27,509 nucleotides of DNA. It comes from Planctomycetales bacterium (lineage in GTDB: Bacteria; Planctomycetota; SBBH01). The stretch is from assembly GCA_005239795.1 (NCBI GenBank), contig SBBH01000208.1, positions 1-27,509 on the forward strand, written 5' to 3'. Of the stretch, positions 1 through 8,231 are shown in pieces. Position 1 is the stretch's first letter, and the number at the start of each line of letters is the position of its first letter. A program made the translations under genes and the position numbers. Under the pieces are notes generated by a model. It was not told where the DNA came from and searched no databases. It saw only the letters and a list, made by a program, of their open reading frames with translations.

Positions 1-2676
1 CCCTCCGGCGGCCCCCTCCTCCGAGGAGGGGGAGGCGATTTCCCCGCTCCAGGTGAAGGAGGTGGTCGCCTCCGAGGTGTTTCCATAGGCGCCGGCGTTG
101 ACGCGGCCGCCGTTGACGGCCGGCTCATTGTCATAGGCGTCCCCAGGTTTTCCGCCGTCGACAGCCAGGGACCCACGCATTTCATGGTAGGAAGAGTCGG
201 CAAACAGGTCGCCGATCAGGGTCATGTCTCCCACCCCGCCGGTGGCCCCGTCGGCGTGCGTCGCGCCGTTGGCGTGGAAGCAGCAGTAGGTGGTGGCCTT
301 GTTTTTTTCATTGCTCTTGCCGTTTTGTTCAGCGTTCACCATCCGGACCGCGGCGCCGGGATTTTTGCTAAAGATGTTGTTGCGCAGATCCAGACGGCTC
401 TTTTCATCCCCGGGGATCTGGAGCCCGTCGCTTGTGTTGCTGACGAAGGTGTTGTTCTTGATCACCGCGTAACACCCTTCCCCTGCGGTCATCCCCACGT
501 CGTTCTTCGTCAGAATGACATTGGTGATGAGGATCTCGGCATTCTCTTCGATGGAGATGCCTGTGGAGCCCCCTTCCACGCGGAGGTTCGTGATGGAGGG
601 GAGCTGATCTTCCGCGCGCCCCCCCGGAGCCCCGCCGGGAGTTCCGGCGACTGTGATCACAGGGGCAGTGCTATTTCGCCCGACGATCGTCGTCGTGGAG
701 GGGCTTTTTCCTTTGAGGCTCACACCGGCCGGGAGCGAAATGGGGTCTTCCTCGTAGGTCCCGGCTTCCATCGTGATCGTGTCGCCGGTTTGGGCGGCTT
801 GGGCAGCGGCCTGGATCGAGGCGTAAGAAGTCGTCAGGCCTGAAGGGGAGGTGATCTGGATTTTGGAATTCGGGACGGTTTGGACGAAAGCGGCAGGGGA
901 ATCGTCCCCGTTTGCGAAGATTGTCGTCACCGCGAAGGAATGGAGGATGCCGTTGGGGAGTCCCAGGACCGCCAGCCATGGCGTGTCTCCCTCGACAATC
1001 CAGTAGGGGATGTCGAATCCGTCGTCTCCGTCCCTGGCCATTGACACCGCATAGTAAGCGGGGGTTCCCAAGGCAGGAGGGGACCATGCAAGAAACACCG
1101 CCTGATCGAACGGCGTCGCCGTCAGGGCCCGGGGAGCGTCAACGGGGTCTCCTGGAGCCGGGGCGTACAGGAACGACTGGACCAGGGACCAGGTCGACAG
1201 CGCGCCGTTGTCATCCTCCGCTCGGACGCGCCAGACGACGCTCGTGTTGGCCGTCAGGTTCGACCCGGAAACGATCGCGGTCGTCTGTCCGTAGGGGGTC
1301 GTCAGCTCCCAGTCGTAATCCTCGTCGACCTCGCCGTCGTCGTCCCCCCGCACGATGTAGCGCAGAGACGACGGGGAATCGTCGACATCGAGAGCGGGGG
1401 TCCAGTTCAGGGCGACTGAGCCGCCCAGCACGACCGATCCGGCCGTCGGCGCGAACCCCGTGACGGGAGCGTCGGGGGCGACATTGGCGCCCTGGAAGGT
1501 ATAGAGGACGCCGGTGACATGGACGTGAACCCGGCCATTCGAGGGGGTGGGAGAAGACACGCAGGCCTCTCCCAACGGATGGCTTTCAAGCGGTGTGGAA
1601 GATGTCGTCGAGAAGACAGTCATTTTTCTGTCGACGCAGACGAACAGTCTGTCGGCGGCCACAGAAGGGGACCCCACGAACCCCGGAATCGGCAGATCCG
1701 AGACTCCGAGATTGGCGATCCAGAGCGTGTTTCCGCTGACGCGGTCCAGGCAGAAGAGTTTGTTTGTGAGAGTGGTCCCCAGGCCGCGGTAGGCGAAGAC
1801 GCGGTCCCCGGCCACTGCAGGGGAGCCGGTCTTGCATTGCAAATTATCCGGTTTGACGGACCAGTTCGTCTGTCCCGTCGCCAGGTCCAGCGAGCGGATG
1901 GTCGAATCGAAGCTCGTGGTCAGGATAGCGGCATTTCCGGCGATGGCGGGGGTCGTCAGGTCCACCTCGCCTCCGGGGATGGTGAATTTCCACCGGAGAG
2001 ATCCTGTTTCCTCGTCCAAACAGTAGAAGGAGGAGTCATTGGCGCCGACCACCACGCGTCCCTGGGCGCCAGCAGCCGATCCGTAGCAGGTTTGTCCGGT
2101 GCCGAGAGTGCCCAGGAGCCTCTCCGGCCGCGCCAGATCGTAGATGCGGATCTGTTTGGATATTCCGCATCCCCAGGCCAGGCGGTTGGCTTGTGTAACG
2201 AGCGGCGAAGAAAAGAGTCTGCTCCCGATGCCGGCGCTGGCCAGCGGCTGGCCGTTCAAAGGCCCCTTTTTCGCAGAGAGCTTGACCGCATTTCCGTTGA
2301 GGTCTGTGGCATAAACCACGCCGTTGGCGACGGCCGGAGTCGAGGCCATCAGATAGGGGAACTGGTAGTGCCACAACTCGGCGCCGGTCGCTGCATCGAG
2401 GCAATAGAGGGTGTCCCCGCCGGGGCAGAAGACCCGGCCGTCCCGGGTGACAGGGCTGGGATGAACACGTCCCGTGTATCCGGGGGGGGTGAGCGTTTTG
2501 ATCCAGAGGAGGGACAAAGGCGCGGGGAGGATTTCGGGGGAGGCGCCCGTCTTTGCGCCGTCGTAGCGGGCCTGCCACCAGTCGTTGGCGCGCGCCTTCT
2601 CGGCCGACCCGACGGCCCAGAGGGCCAAGAGGAGCGGAAGGAGGGCGGCCTTGAGGCGATGAGGTGTCGTCGACAT
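1..2676 (-). CDS. Large secreted beta-propeller / FN3 / beta-helix protein, C-terminus beyond window
   Basis: The frame is open from an ATG at 2676 to the window edge, giving 892 codons without a stop; the C-terminus is missing. Residues 1-30 form a signal peptide (basic start, Leu/Ala-rich core, AxA-like site before NDWW), so the product is exported. Residues about 31-395 contain repeated quinoprotein (PQQ-type) propeller blades, with recurring motifs such as YCLDAATGAELW, YCLDEETGSLRW and FCLDRVSGNTLW. Residues about 395-610 look like two fibronectin type III modules (for example RALTATPF then FLAWSPP). From about 615 a right-handed beta-helix begins (SIQAAAQAAQTGDTI, then AGTYEED and NNTFVSN-type rungs). 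No enzymatic motif is visible, so an adhesive or surface structural role is inferred. The start lies 10 bp after the response regulator stop and has no clear Shine-Dalgarno, which suggests translational coupling. The domain calls are firm; the function is not known. Confidence 0.85.
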   Translation of the reverse strand, partial: MSTTPHRLKAALLPLLLALWAVGSAEKARANDWWQARYDGAKTGASPEILPAPLSLLWIKTLTPPGYTGRVHPSPVTRDGRVFCPGGDTLYCLDAATGAELWHYQFPYLMASTPAVANGVVYATDLNGNAVKLSAKKGPLNGQPLASAGIGSRLFSSPLVTQANRLAWGCGISKQIRIYDLARPERLLGTLGTGQTCYGSAAGAQGRVVVGANDSSFYCLDEETGSLRWKFTIPGGEVDLTTPAIAGNAAILTTSFDSTIRSLDLATGQTNWSVKPDNLQCKTGSPAVAGDRVFAYRGLGTTLTNKLFCLDRVSGNTLWIANLGVSDLPIPGFVGSPSVAADRLFVCVDRKMTVFSTTSSTPLESHPLGEACVSSPTPSNGRVHVHVTGVLYTFQGANVAPDAPVTGFAPTAGSVVLGGSVALNWTPALDVDDSPSSLRYIVRGDDDGEVDEDYDWELTTPYGQTTAIVSGSNLTANTSVVWRVRAEDDNGALSTWSLVQSFLYAPAPGDPVDAPRALTATPFDQAVFLAWSPPALGTPAYYAVSMARDGDDGFDIPYWIVEGDTPWLAVLGLPNGILHSFAVTTIFANGDDSPAAFVQTVPNSKIQITSPSGLTTSYASIQAAAQAAQTGDTITMEAGTYEEDPISLPAGVSLKGKSPSTTTIVGRNSTAPVITVAGTPGGAPGGRAEDQLPSITNLRVEGGSTGISIEENAEILITNVILTKNDVGMTAGEGCYAVIKNNTFVSNTSDGLQIPGDEKSRLDLRNNIFSKNPGAAVRMVNAEQNGKSNEKNKATTYCCFHANGATHADGATGGVGDMTLIGDLFADSSYHEMRGSLAVDGGKPGDAYDNEPAVNGGRVNAGAYGNTSEATTSFTWSGEIASPSSEEGAAGG

Positions 2677-2686
2677 GGGGATGGTT

Positions 2687-3274
2687 TTAGGAGTGTTCCC
2701 CGGTTTTTGCTGTTTCCGCCGGCGCCTCGAGTTTGGCGAGCAAGGCCTGTGCCTTGAACGGTTTTCTGAGATAGTCGTCGAACCCCTGCTGGCGGAGCCT
2801 CTTCTCCTCGGCTTCTGAAAGGTATCCCGACATAGCCAGGATCCGGACGCCGCTCAAGAGCGGATCCAGTCGCAGCATTGCGCAGATCTTTCGGCCGTCG
2901 ACGTCCATGAGGCGGATGTCCAGGAGGACCACGCTCGGACGCGTCTGAGCGATCAGTTTTCCCGCCTCGAAGCCGCTGGTGGCGTATGAGATCTCCCAGG
3001 AGGAGTCGGCGCGCCGGATCGCCAGCGAGAGCCCTTCGGCAAACGCTTTGTCATCGTCGACGATGAGGAGGCTCCGGCGGCGGTTCCCCATCGAAAGCGG
3101 GATGCCGTGGGTTTTCGCAAAATCGACCAGGGCCTGACGGGGGATCCTCCGGCTTGTGGAGCCGGGGATCCGGAATCCTTTGAGCTGTCCGGAGTCGATC
3201 CATTGGATCACAAGGGGGCGCGAGACCCCCAAAAGCCGAGCCGCTTCGTTGGTCGTCAAGAATTCGTAACTCAT
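2687..3274 (-). CDS. Response regulator with N-terminal excisionase-type HTH and C-terminal receiver
   Basis: This 195-aa protein has an N-terminal excisionase/MerR-like helix-turn-helix (residues about 4-55: TTNEAARLLGVSRPLVIQWI, then a wing with GFRIPGSTSRRIP). A CheY-like receiver follows from about 68. The acidic pocket is at D73-D75, the predicted phosphorylated Asp is D119 (VVLLDIRL), the switch Ser is S149 and the conserved Lys is K171 (RKP). The receiver is therefore intact. The order DNA-binding domain then receiver is the reverse of most response regulators. A strong Shine-Dalgarno (AGGAGG) precedes the ATG. No histidine kinase lies beside it, so the partner kinase is elsewhere or absent. 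The secreted propeller protein follows immediately and is a likely operon member. The divergent Wzc gene across 192 bp is a possible regulatory target (inference). Confidence 0.9.
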   Translation of the reverse strand: MSYEFLTTNEAARLLGVSRPLVIQWIDSGQLKGFRIPGSTSRRIPRQALVDFAKTHGIPLSMGNRRRSLLIVDDDKAFAEGLSLAIRRADSSWEISYATSGFEAGKLIAQTRPSVVLLDIRLMDVDGRKICAMLRLDPLLSGVRILAMSGYLSEAEEKRLRQQGFDDYLRKPFKAQALLAKLEAPAETAKTGEHS

Positions 3275-3466
3275 CGGATCCTCCTGTGGGTTATATTATG
3301 AATTAAGTGAAACATTCGAAGTAACCGTACCCCGCGGATCCCTGTTGTCAAGGGACTTTAGGCAACCTTTTTCCTCACATCGGCATCATCCCCCCTTGGG
3401 GTTGATCGTGATTTTTCTTTAGCGTTTAGAAGGAAATCCCGATCATAATAAAAGGGGTTCCGAATC
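3275..3466. promoter_or_regulatory. Divergent intergenic region between response regulator and Wzc-like kinase
   Basis: This 192-bp spacer is more AT-rich than the flanking genes. On the plus strand a CATAAT hexamer at 3444-3449 is a possible -10 box, followed by AAAAGGGG as a modest ribosome site before the ATG at 3467. On the minus strand the stretch just upstream of the AGGAGG site contains TAATATAA/CATAAT-like sequence that could serve the regulator gene. No convincing -35 element is visible in either direction. The location suits autoregulation or coregulation by the HTH-receiver protein, but no operator was identified with confidence. Confidence 0.4.
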
Positions 3467-5818
3467 ATGGACTTCCGCGACTACTGGCGCATCATCCGAA
3501 GGCAGTGGATCTGGAGCGCCTCCATCTTTGCCCTGATGATGGTGGTGTTTTTCTCCTATTCTGTCGTCGTCGAGAAGCAGATGTACCGTTCAACCTGTCA
3601 ATTGGGGATCCTGACGCCCCAATGGGATGAGCGGATTTTCCGGGAGACCTCCTCGATCGTTCCTCCTGTGGCGGGAAATTTTGAAATGAAGGTCGAGCGT
3701 CTGGATCAGGAATATCTTGCACGGCCGGCGGCCCGGCGCCTGATCCAGGAGATCGAGAAGATCGAGCGCCCTCTTCTCGCGGCCTCCGACAAGGACAAAC
3801 CTGCGAAAACCAAGGGGGCCCGCTTCTACTATCCGTTTCAGAATATCGTGGCAGAGATCGCCAAGCGCCACGGCGTCAAGCCGAGATCGATCGGCGGCCA
3901 GAATTACTACACCATTGCCGATATCCGGGAGATCCCTGACCCGAAGGTGCGCGCCAAAGCTCTGGAGGCTCTGGACGGGAGCCCCGACCCAGAGGAGGAA
4001 CCCAGCGTTTTTGCCTCAATCATCCCCCAGCCTCTAAAAGAGGTGCAGGAGCGCAAAAAAATTGTGTGGCTTACCGTCACCTATGACGGCGCGGTCGAGG
4101 CCGAGATGCTCGCCAATGCCATCGGCCAAGGCGCCATGGATCGGGATAACGCTGACACCCTTTCCAACCGCGAGGGGGAGGCCGCCGCGATCACGAAACA
4201 CATCGGGATCGCCAAGGATCGGATCCAAGAGTACAAGGACAAACTCGAAAAGTTCCTGAGGGCGAATAACATCAAGGAGCTCGAGGCTGATATCGCCGAT
4301 CTGCGTAATGAGATCAAAGGGAACGAGAGCGCGATCCGCGCCAAGCAGGCCGAGAAATTGAAGCTTGAACATGAACTGCAAAACCCCCTTTCGATGACCC
4401 TTCTGGGGGGATCGTTCATGCAGGACACCCCTCGCATCAACGAGATGCGCACGGCGCTCTCTGGGCTAGAGCAACAGAAGACGGTCCTGCTCCTAGATCT
4501 CAAGGAGGTTCACCCCGACGTCAAACGCCTCCAGGTGCAGATCGAGCGGGTCCAGGAGGCCCTGGAAGAGGAGGTCCGCCGCGAGGAATCCCGCCTTCAG
4601 GAGAAGAGCATTGAGCGTTTGAACGGGATTCACGACGCCCTGCGGCTTCTCTCGGATGAGATCGGTGAGCTCGAGCGGCAGAAGGTGGACAGCGACGCGA
4701 AGTTGCGCGCTTTGAGCGACAGGCGGTTCGAACACGACGACCTGATGCGAGGTTTGAACCAGGCGGGCGAGCAGATGGACCGCCTCCGGCAAAAACTGGA
4801 TGCTGTAGAACTCGCCAAGAGCCTGCTCAAGAGGGACGACAAGGATGCTATCCTGAACCCGCTCACCGGGAACATCTCTCTGCTGAAGCCCGCCACGACG
4901 GCAGTTCCCGTGGCCAAGCAGTCCAGCCACGCCATGGGGTTCATGATCATCATGGCAGTCGCGGTGAGCGTCTGCATCGCCTACCTCGTGGAGTATGCCG
5001 ACACCCGCATCCGGACGGAGGAGGATGTCCGCAAGCACCTCAACATCCCGGTCTTGGCGAAGGTGGAGAAGCGCGCCCGCGGGGAGAAGGTCTGTCTCAC
5101 GGATCTCCCACCGCGCGACGCGTTCGCCGAGATTTTCAATACGGTGTCGACCGTCATCACCTCGGCCGCTAAGGACCTGGGGATCAAGGTGTTCGTCGTC
5201 TCGAGCACCGTCGCGGAGGAGGGGAAGACCACGATCACCGTCAACCTGGGCGTGGCCCTGGCGCGCAAGGGACTGCGTGTGATTCTGGTCGACGGCGACC
5301 TGCGCCGGCCCCAGCTCCACGACATGCTGGGCACCGACAACAGCACGGGGCTTTCGACGATCCTGGAGGGGCGCTCCCAAGCTGCCGAGCAGTTGAGCGA
5401 GATCGCCGACGAGCCGCCCCCTCTGCCGGGGCCGGAAGCCTACCTGAAGTCCACATCGGTCGAAAACCTCCGGGTTTTGCCGAGCGGTCCGACGCCGCAT
5501 GACCCGATTACGCTTCTTGAGTCCCAACGGATGAAGGATCTGGTGGAGGAGCTGCGCAGCATGGCGGATTTCGTGCTGATCGACACGCCGCCGATCTTCC
5601 ACGTCGGCGACGTCCTCACCCTGACGCCCCTCGTTGACGCGAATCTCTTCGTGGTGGGGGCGTTCGAGGTGAAGCAGCATGAGGTCACCTGGGCCAAGCA
5701 CCTCCTCTCCAATGTGGAGGCCAACATCCTGGGCGCCTTCCTGAACAAGGAAGTGATTGAGAGCAAGTCGTACTACTACTACTACCGGTACTACAAAGGA
5801 TACCGGTACCGCAACTAA
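3467..5818 (+). CDS. Wzc-type polysaccharide co-polymerase / BY-family tyrosine autokinase
   Basis: This 783-aa inner-membrane protein combines a Wzz-type chain-length domain with a bacterial tyrosine kinase. TM1 lies at about residues 14-36 and TM2 at about 486-508 (AMGFMIIMAVAVSVCIAYL). Between them is a periplasmic region with long Glu/Lys/Leu-rich coiled coils (about 235-460). The cytoplasmic ATPase has a Walker A ending EEGKTT (K587), a Walker A' with LVDGDLRRP (D609, D611) and a Walker B with LIDTPP (D706). The C-terminus (about 769-782) is a tyrosine cluster, KSYYYYYRYY, the autophosphorylation tail typical of the family. Such proteins control polymerisation and export of capsule or exopolysaccharide with an outer-membrane Wza-type partner, which is not in this window. 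The Walker A begins VAEEGK where PGEGK is more common; the catalytic Lys is kept. The polysaccharide genes at 16622-24317 are plausible functional partners. Confidence 0.93.
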   Translation: MDFRDYWRIIRRQWIWSASIFALMMVVFFSYSVVVEKQMYRSTCQLGILTPQWDERIFRETSSIVPPVAGNFEMKVERLDQEYLARPAARRLIQEIEKIERPLLAASDKDKPAKTKGARFYYPFQNIVAEIAKRHGVKPRSIGGQNYYTIADIREIPDPKVRAKALEALDGSPDPEEEPSVFASIIPQPLKEVQERKKIVWLTVTYDGAVEAEMLANAIGQGAMDRDNADTLSNREGEAAAITKHIGIAKDRIQEYKDKLEKFLRANNIKELEADIADLRNEIKGNESAIRAKQAEKLKLEHELQNPLSMTLLGGSFMQDTPRINEMRTALSGLEQQKTVLLLDLKEVHPDVKRLQVQIERVQEALEEEVRREESRLQEKSIERLNGIHDALRLLSDEIGELERQKVDSDAKLRALSDRRFEHDDLMRGLNQAGEQMDRLRQKLDAVELAKSLLKRDDKDAILNPLTGNISLLKPATTAVPVAKQSSHAMGFMIIMAVAVSVCIAYLVEYADTRIRTEEDVRKHLNIPVLAKVEKRARGEKVCLTDLPPRDAFAEIFNTVSTVITSAAKDLGIKVFVVSSTVAEEGKTTITVNLGVALARKGLRVILVDGDLRRPQLHDMLGTDNSTGLSTILEGRSQAAEQLSEIADEPPPLPGPEAYLKSTSVENLRVLPSGPTPHDPITLLESQRMKDLVEELRSMADFVLIDTPPIFHVGDVLTLTPLVDANLFVVGAFEVKQHEVTWAKHLLSNVEANILGAFLNKEVIESKSYYYYYRYYKGYRYRN

Positions 5819-5891
5819 TGATCTGGCTGGATCGGCAATAGGCTGTCTGAGCGCCGAGCGCGCGTTGCTTTGCCGAGCCTGGCGGGAAAAC

Positions 5892-5910
5892 GCCGGGCCC
5901 CGGCTTTTTT
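5892..5910 (+). terminator. Intrinsic terminator after the Wzc-like gene
   Basis: A GC-only hairpin (GCCGG...CCGGC around a short loop) is followed directly by six T residues (5905-5910). It lies 73 bp after the Wzc-like stop and just before the -10 box of the next gene. The stem is short, so confidence is moderate. Confidence 0.5.
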
Positions 5911-5914
5911 CGAC

Positions 5915-5920
5915 TATACT
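5915..5920 (+). promoter_or_regulatory. -10 box TATACT, probable leaderless start of the ParB/HD-GYP gene
   Basis: TATACT ends 6 nt before the ATG at 5927, so transcription would begin at or next to the start codon. No Shine-Dalgarno is present. This supports the ATG at 5927 over the upstream TTG at 5870, which would lie before the promoter. Confidence 0.5.
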
Positions 5921-5926
5921 TTCCGG

Positions 5927-7516
5927 ATGGTGCTTTGGCCGCGCCGCTGGCATCCCGATAAGATCTACCGCCTTAAGGTCGAGAGGATCGTTGCCAATCC
6001 ACACCAGCCGCGCCGGCGGATCGATCCGGAGCAGCTTTCGGCGCTCGCGCGCTCGATCCAGGAAAACGGGGTCCTCGTCCCGGTCCTGGTGCGCCCCATG
6101 GCGGGAGGGCGCAAATTCGAGCTCGTGGCTGGGCACCGGCGCCTCATGGCCTGCCGCAAACTGGGATTGGCGAGCGTTCCCGCCCTGGTGCGGCCGCTCA
6201 CCGAGGAGCAGATCGTGCGGCTCGGGCTTTTGGAGAACATGCACCGCGCGAATCTTTCACCTGTGGAGGAGGCCGGGGCTTTGAGGTCGCTCGCGACCGA
6301 TTTCGCGCTCATCTCCTCGGAGGAGGTCGCTCGGCGCGTGGGGCTCTCGCCTGAGGAGGCGTCCCGCCGGATGCGCCTTTTAGACCTTCCCATTTTGGTG
6401 CAGGAGGCCCTGATCGTTGGCCTCATCACGCCGGAGCATGCAGAGGTGATGCTGGGGGTGGCGGATCCCGATCTTCAGGTGGCTCTGTTGCGCCGCATCC
6501 ACCGCGAGGGGTTTTCGCCGCGCGAGGCACGGCGATGGTTGGAAGAGAAAAGAGAAGGAGGAAGCGAAGGAGAGAAGGAGAGAGGGAGTGAAGGGGGAGA
6601 GGGAAGAGGGAGAAAGGGAGGGAGGGAGAGAGAGAGCGAAGAGAAAAACGGTGGGACAAGTGAGAAAAAAGAAAAAACGGCTCTCCCGCGCGAGGACCTG
6701 ACAACCCTGGCTCGCGAGACGGCAGGGCTCATAGACGCTTTCTGTTCAGGGACAGCCGGTCTGCGGGGGGATGTTGAGCGCGCCGCCGTGGGGCTCCTGC
6801 GGCGTGTCCGGGTTGATCCCGCGTCGGCCCTGGCGTGGAACCCCGATTCCAGCGCTCTTCCTTCCCCCGTCCCGCACGCGATCCGCACGGCCGTCCATGC
6901 GGTCTATTTGGCCGACCGCTTGAGATTGCCTGAGAGGGACATCCTCCTCCTGGGAGCGTCCTCGCTTCTGGGAGACGCCGGGTTGCGGGCCCTTCCGCCG
7001 GCGCTTCTGGCGAAGCGCGGGCCGTTCACCGTCGAGGAGCGCCTAAAGGTCCAGCGCCACGTGTTGGACGCCCGCGAGGGGCTCTTGGCGGCGGGGATGG
7101 AGCCGCGGATGGCGCGTCTCGTGGAACAGCACCACGAGCGCTTCAACGGAAGCGGCTATCCGGCTTGCGCCCGGGGGAGCGCGATCGATCCGCTGGCGCT
7201 CTGGGTGGGGATTATGGACATGTACACGGCCTTGGGGGAATCGCGCCCCTGGCGTCAGACGATTTCCCCGCGCAAGGCGGTCCAGCAGGTCCTTTTGGCT
7301 GGCCACCGCGGGCTTTTTCCAAAGCATCTCCTGCGCGACTTTGTCCACGTCTTCGGACTTTTCCCGGTCGGAAGCCGCGTGCGGCTTCGCTCCGGTCGGG
7401 AAGGGGTCGTCTCCCACGCCAACGCCGAGGCGGTCCAGAAGCCGGCCGTGCGCCTTGAAAACGGCGACCTTCTCGATCTTTCAAAGACCGACGACGAGAT
7501 TCTGGCGGAAGTGTGA
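5927..7516 (+). CDS. ParB-like N-terminal domain fused to a degenerate HD-GYP-like domain
   Basis: From the ATG at 5927 the protein has 529 aa. Residues about 10-200 form a ParB/Spo0J-like unit: VERIVANPHQPRR, then LARSIQENGVLVPVLVRP, the ParB box GHRRLMA, ENMHRANLSPVEEA, and a KorB-like HTH (EEVARRVGLSPEEASRRMRL). Residues about 205-251 are a low-complexity Glu/Lys/Gly/Ser/Arg linker encoded by an almost pure purine tract. Residues about 320-485 align with HD-GYP phosphohydrolases: QRH, HHERFNGSGYP (H402, H403) and MDMYTALGESRPWR are kept. The signature HDxGK is replaced by GDAGL, so the metal-binding His is Gly at residue 349 while D350 remains. HD-GYP domains normally hydrolyse cyclic di-GMP; activity here is doubtful. 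The product may be a DNA-binding or CTP-binding protein carrying a signalling pseudoenzyme module. It does not look like a chromosome-partition ParB, because no parA is nearby. Confidence 0.85.
   Translation: MVLWPRRWHPDKIYRLKVERIVANPHQPRRRIDPEQLSALARSIQENGVLVPVLVRPMAGGRKFELVAGHRRLMACRKLGLASVPALVRPLTEEQIVRLGLLENMHRANLSPVEEAGALRSLATDFALISSEEVARRVGLSPEEASRRMRLLDLPILVQEALIVGLITPEHAEVMLGVADPDLQVALLRRIHREGFSPREARRWLEEKREGGSEGEKERGSEGGEGRGRKGGRERESEEKNGGTSEKKEKTALPREDLTTLARETAGLIDAFCSGTAGLRGDVERAAVGLLRRVRVDPASALAWNPDSSALPSPVPHAIRTAVHAVYLADRLRLPERDILLLGASSLLGDAGLRALPPALLAKRGPFTVEERLKVQRHVLDAREGLLAAGMEPRMARLVEQHHERFNGSGYPACARGSAIDPLALWVGIMDMYTALGESRPWRQTISPRKAVQQVLLAGHRGLFPKHLLRDFVHVFGLFPVGSRVRLRSGREGVVSHANAEAVQKPAVRLENGDLLDLSKTDDEILAEV
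6541..6679 (+). repeat. Long polypurine tract inside the ParB/HD-GYP gene
   Basis: About 139 nt consist almost only of A and G, with eight pyrimidine interruptions. An unbroken purine run of 47 nt occupies 6590-6636. It encodes the inter-domain linker rich in Glu, Lys, Arg, Gly and Ser. Confidence 0.9.
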
Positions 7517-7538
7517 TCATTCAGGCGGCCGCTCTTGA

Positions 7539-7565
7539 CGCGGCCCTTTCGGCGGTCGCGTTTTT
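7539..7565 (+). terminator. Intrinsic terminator of the ParB/HD-GYP gene
   Basis: CGCGGCC at 7539-7545 pairs with GGTCGCG at 7554-7560 (one G-T wobble) around an 8-nt loop and is followed by five T residues. It lies 23 bp after the stop codon. Confidence 0.6.
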
Positions 7566-7859
7566 CCGCCTATGCGCTTCGCGCGACGGCGGACCCGCCG
7601 GAGTACCAACGTGCGAAGGCGGGCCAAGGATATTCGGCATGGAGATGTCTTCCCAATCCTGCCTCATTCGAGTTCGGCGACGGTCGCGGTGGAGCTAATG
7701 AGGAATATCCCCTTCGATGCTGGACCGCACCGCGACCGGCCTCATCCGCCTACGCCCATGCGGCAAAGCCATATGGAAGGGGCCGCCTCGGCGGCCCCTC
7801 TTCTATGGATTGGCCGGAGGCGGGCTTGGGACCGCGCCTTGCAGTCGTCTTCTCGTCGC
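7566..7859. other. Intergenic stretch with one strong hairpin, no supported gene
   Basis: No coding region here resembles a known protein. The only clear structure is an inverted repeat at 7778-7799: AGGGGCCGCC, a 2-nt centre, GGCGGCCCCT. It sits between convergent genes and may act as a bidirectional terminator or transcript stabiliser, although no run of T follows it on either strand. Confidence 0.5.
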
Positions 7860-8231
7860 TCATCCGCCGGCGATGAGCTTGCCAAGCATCCGTGTGACAT
7901 GGTCGCACACGTCCCAGAGAACCCGAAACCGAGCCTCGGGAAGAATGCCGAGACGATGGCCGACTTCGAGGCAAGCCTCGAGTTCGTGGGCTGACCCAAT
8001 GGCGATCTCAAAGAAACGCCTCCGCTCGGCTCGCGAGGGACGGCCGAGCCCCTCAGCGATATTGAGCGGAATCGATCCGGCGGCTCGTCTCGCCTGGTCG
8101 GCGAGCCACCCGTAGCCCCGCGGGAGGTTCCGGGCCACGGGCTTCGAAACCCGAAAACGGGCGAAACCCGTACCCCGAATCCCGAACGGCCAAGGACGAA
8201 TCCCGGTTTCCGAACGGAAACAGACGATCAC
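7860..8231 (-). CDS. S23 / four-helix-bundle protein, N-terminally truncated or eroded
   Basis: The C-terminal part matches the small four-helix-bundle family first seen as open frames in 23S rRNA intervening sequences: ADQARRAAGSIPLNIAEG, then RFFEIAIGSAHELEACLEVG. Family members are about 115-130 aa and begin with a helix of the type FRDLxVWQKA; that helix is not found in any frame upstream. The first 30 or so residues from an ATG at 8231 translate a heptameric DNA repeat and do not resemble the family. A GTG at 8138 would give a 92-aa protein lacking helix 1. I read it as a gene whose 5' end was lost or overwritten by repeat DNA. No rRNA is present here, so it is a free-standing copy. Function of the family is unknown. 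Confidence 0.55.
   Translation of the reverse strand: MIVCFRSETGIRPWPFGIRGTGFARFRVSKPVARNLPRGYGWLADQARRAAGSIPLNIAEGLGRPSRAERRRFFEIAIGSAHELEACLEVGHRLGILPEARFRVLWDVCDHVTRMLGKLIAGG
8144..8213 (-). repeat. Degenerate heptameric tandem repeat
   Basis: About ten consecutive 7-nt units remain in register, with plus-strand consensus near AACCCGA; clear copies include ACCCCGA and ATCCCGA (8172-8185) and ATCCCGG (8200-8206). The tract lies at the broken 5' end of the S23 gene. Confidence 0.6.

Noticed and set aside
5870..5926. TTG start 19 codons upstream for the ParB/HD-GYP gene
   Set aside because: It would lie before the T-run terminator and the -10 box, has no ribosome site, and adds residues unlike the ParB family.
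4493..6244. 583-codon minus-strand open frame opposite the Wzc-like gene
   Set aside because: It has no recognisable domains and lies antisense to a gene with clear kinase motifs; long antisense frames are common in GC-rich DNA.
8144..8213. CRISPR-like array
   Set aside because: Units are 7 nt and contiguous, with no spacers and no cas genes.
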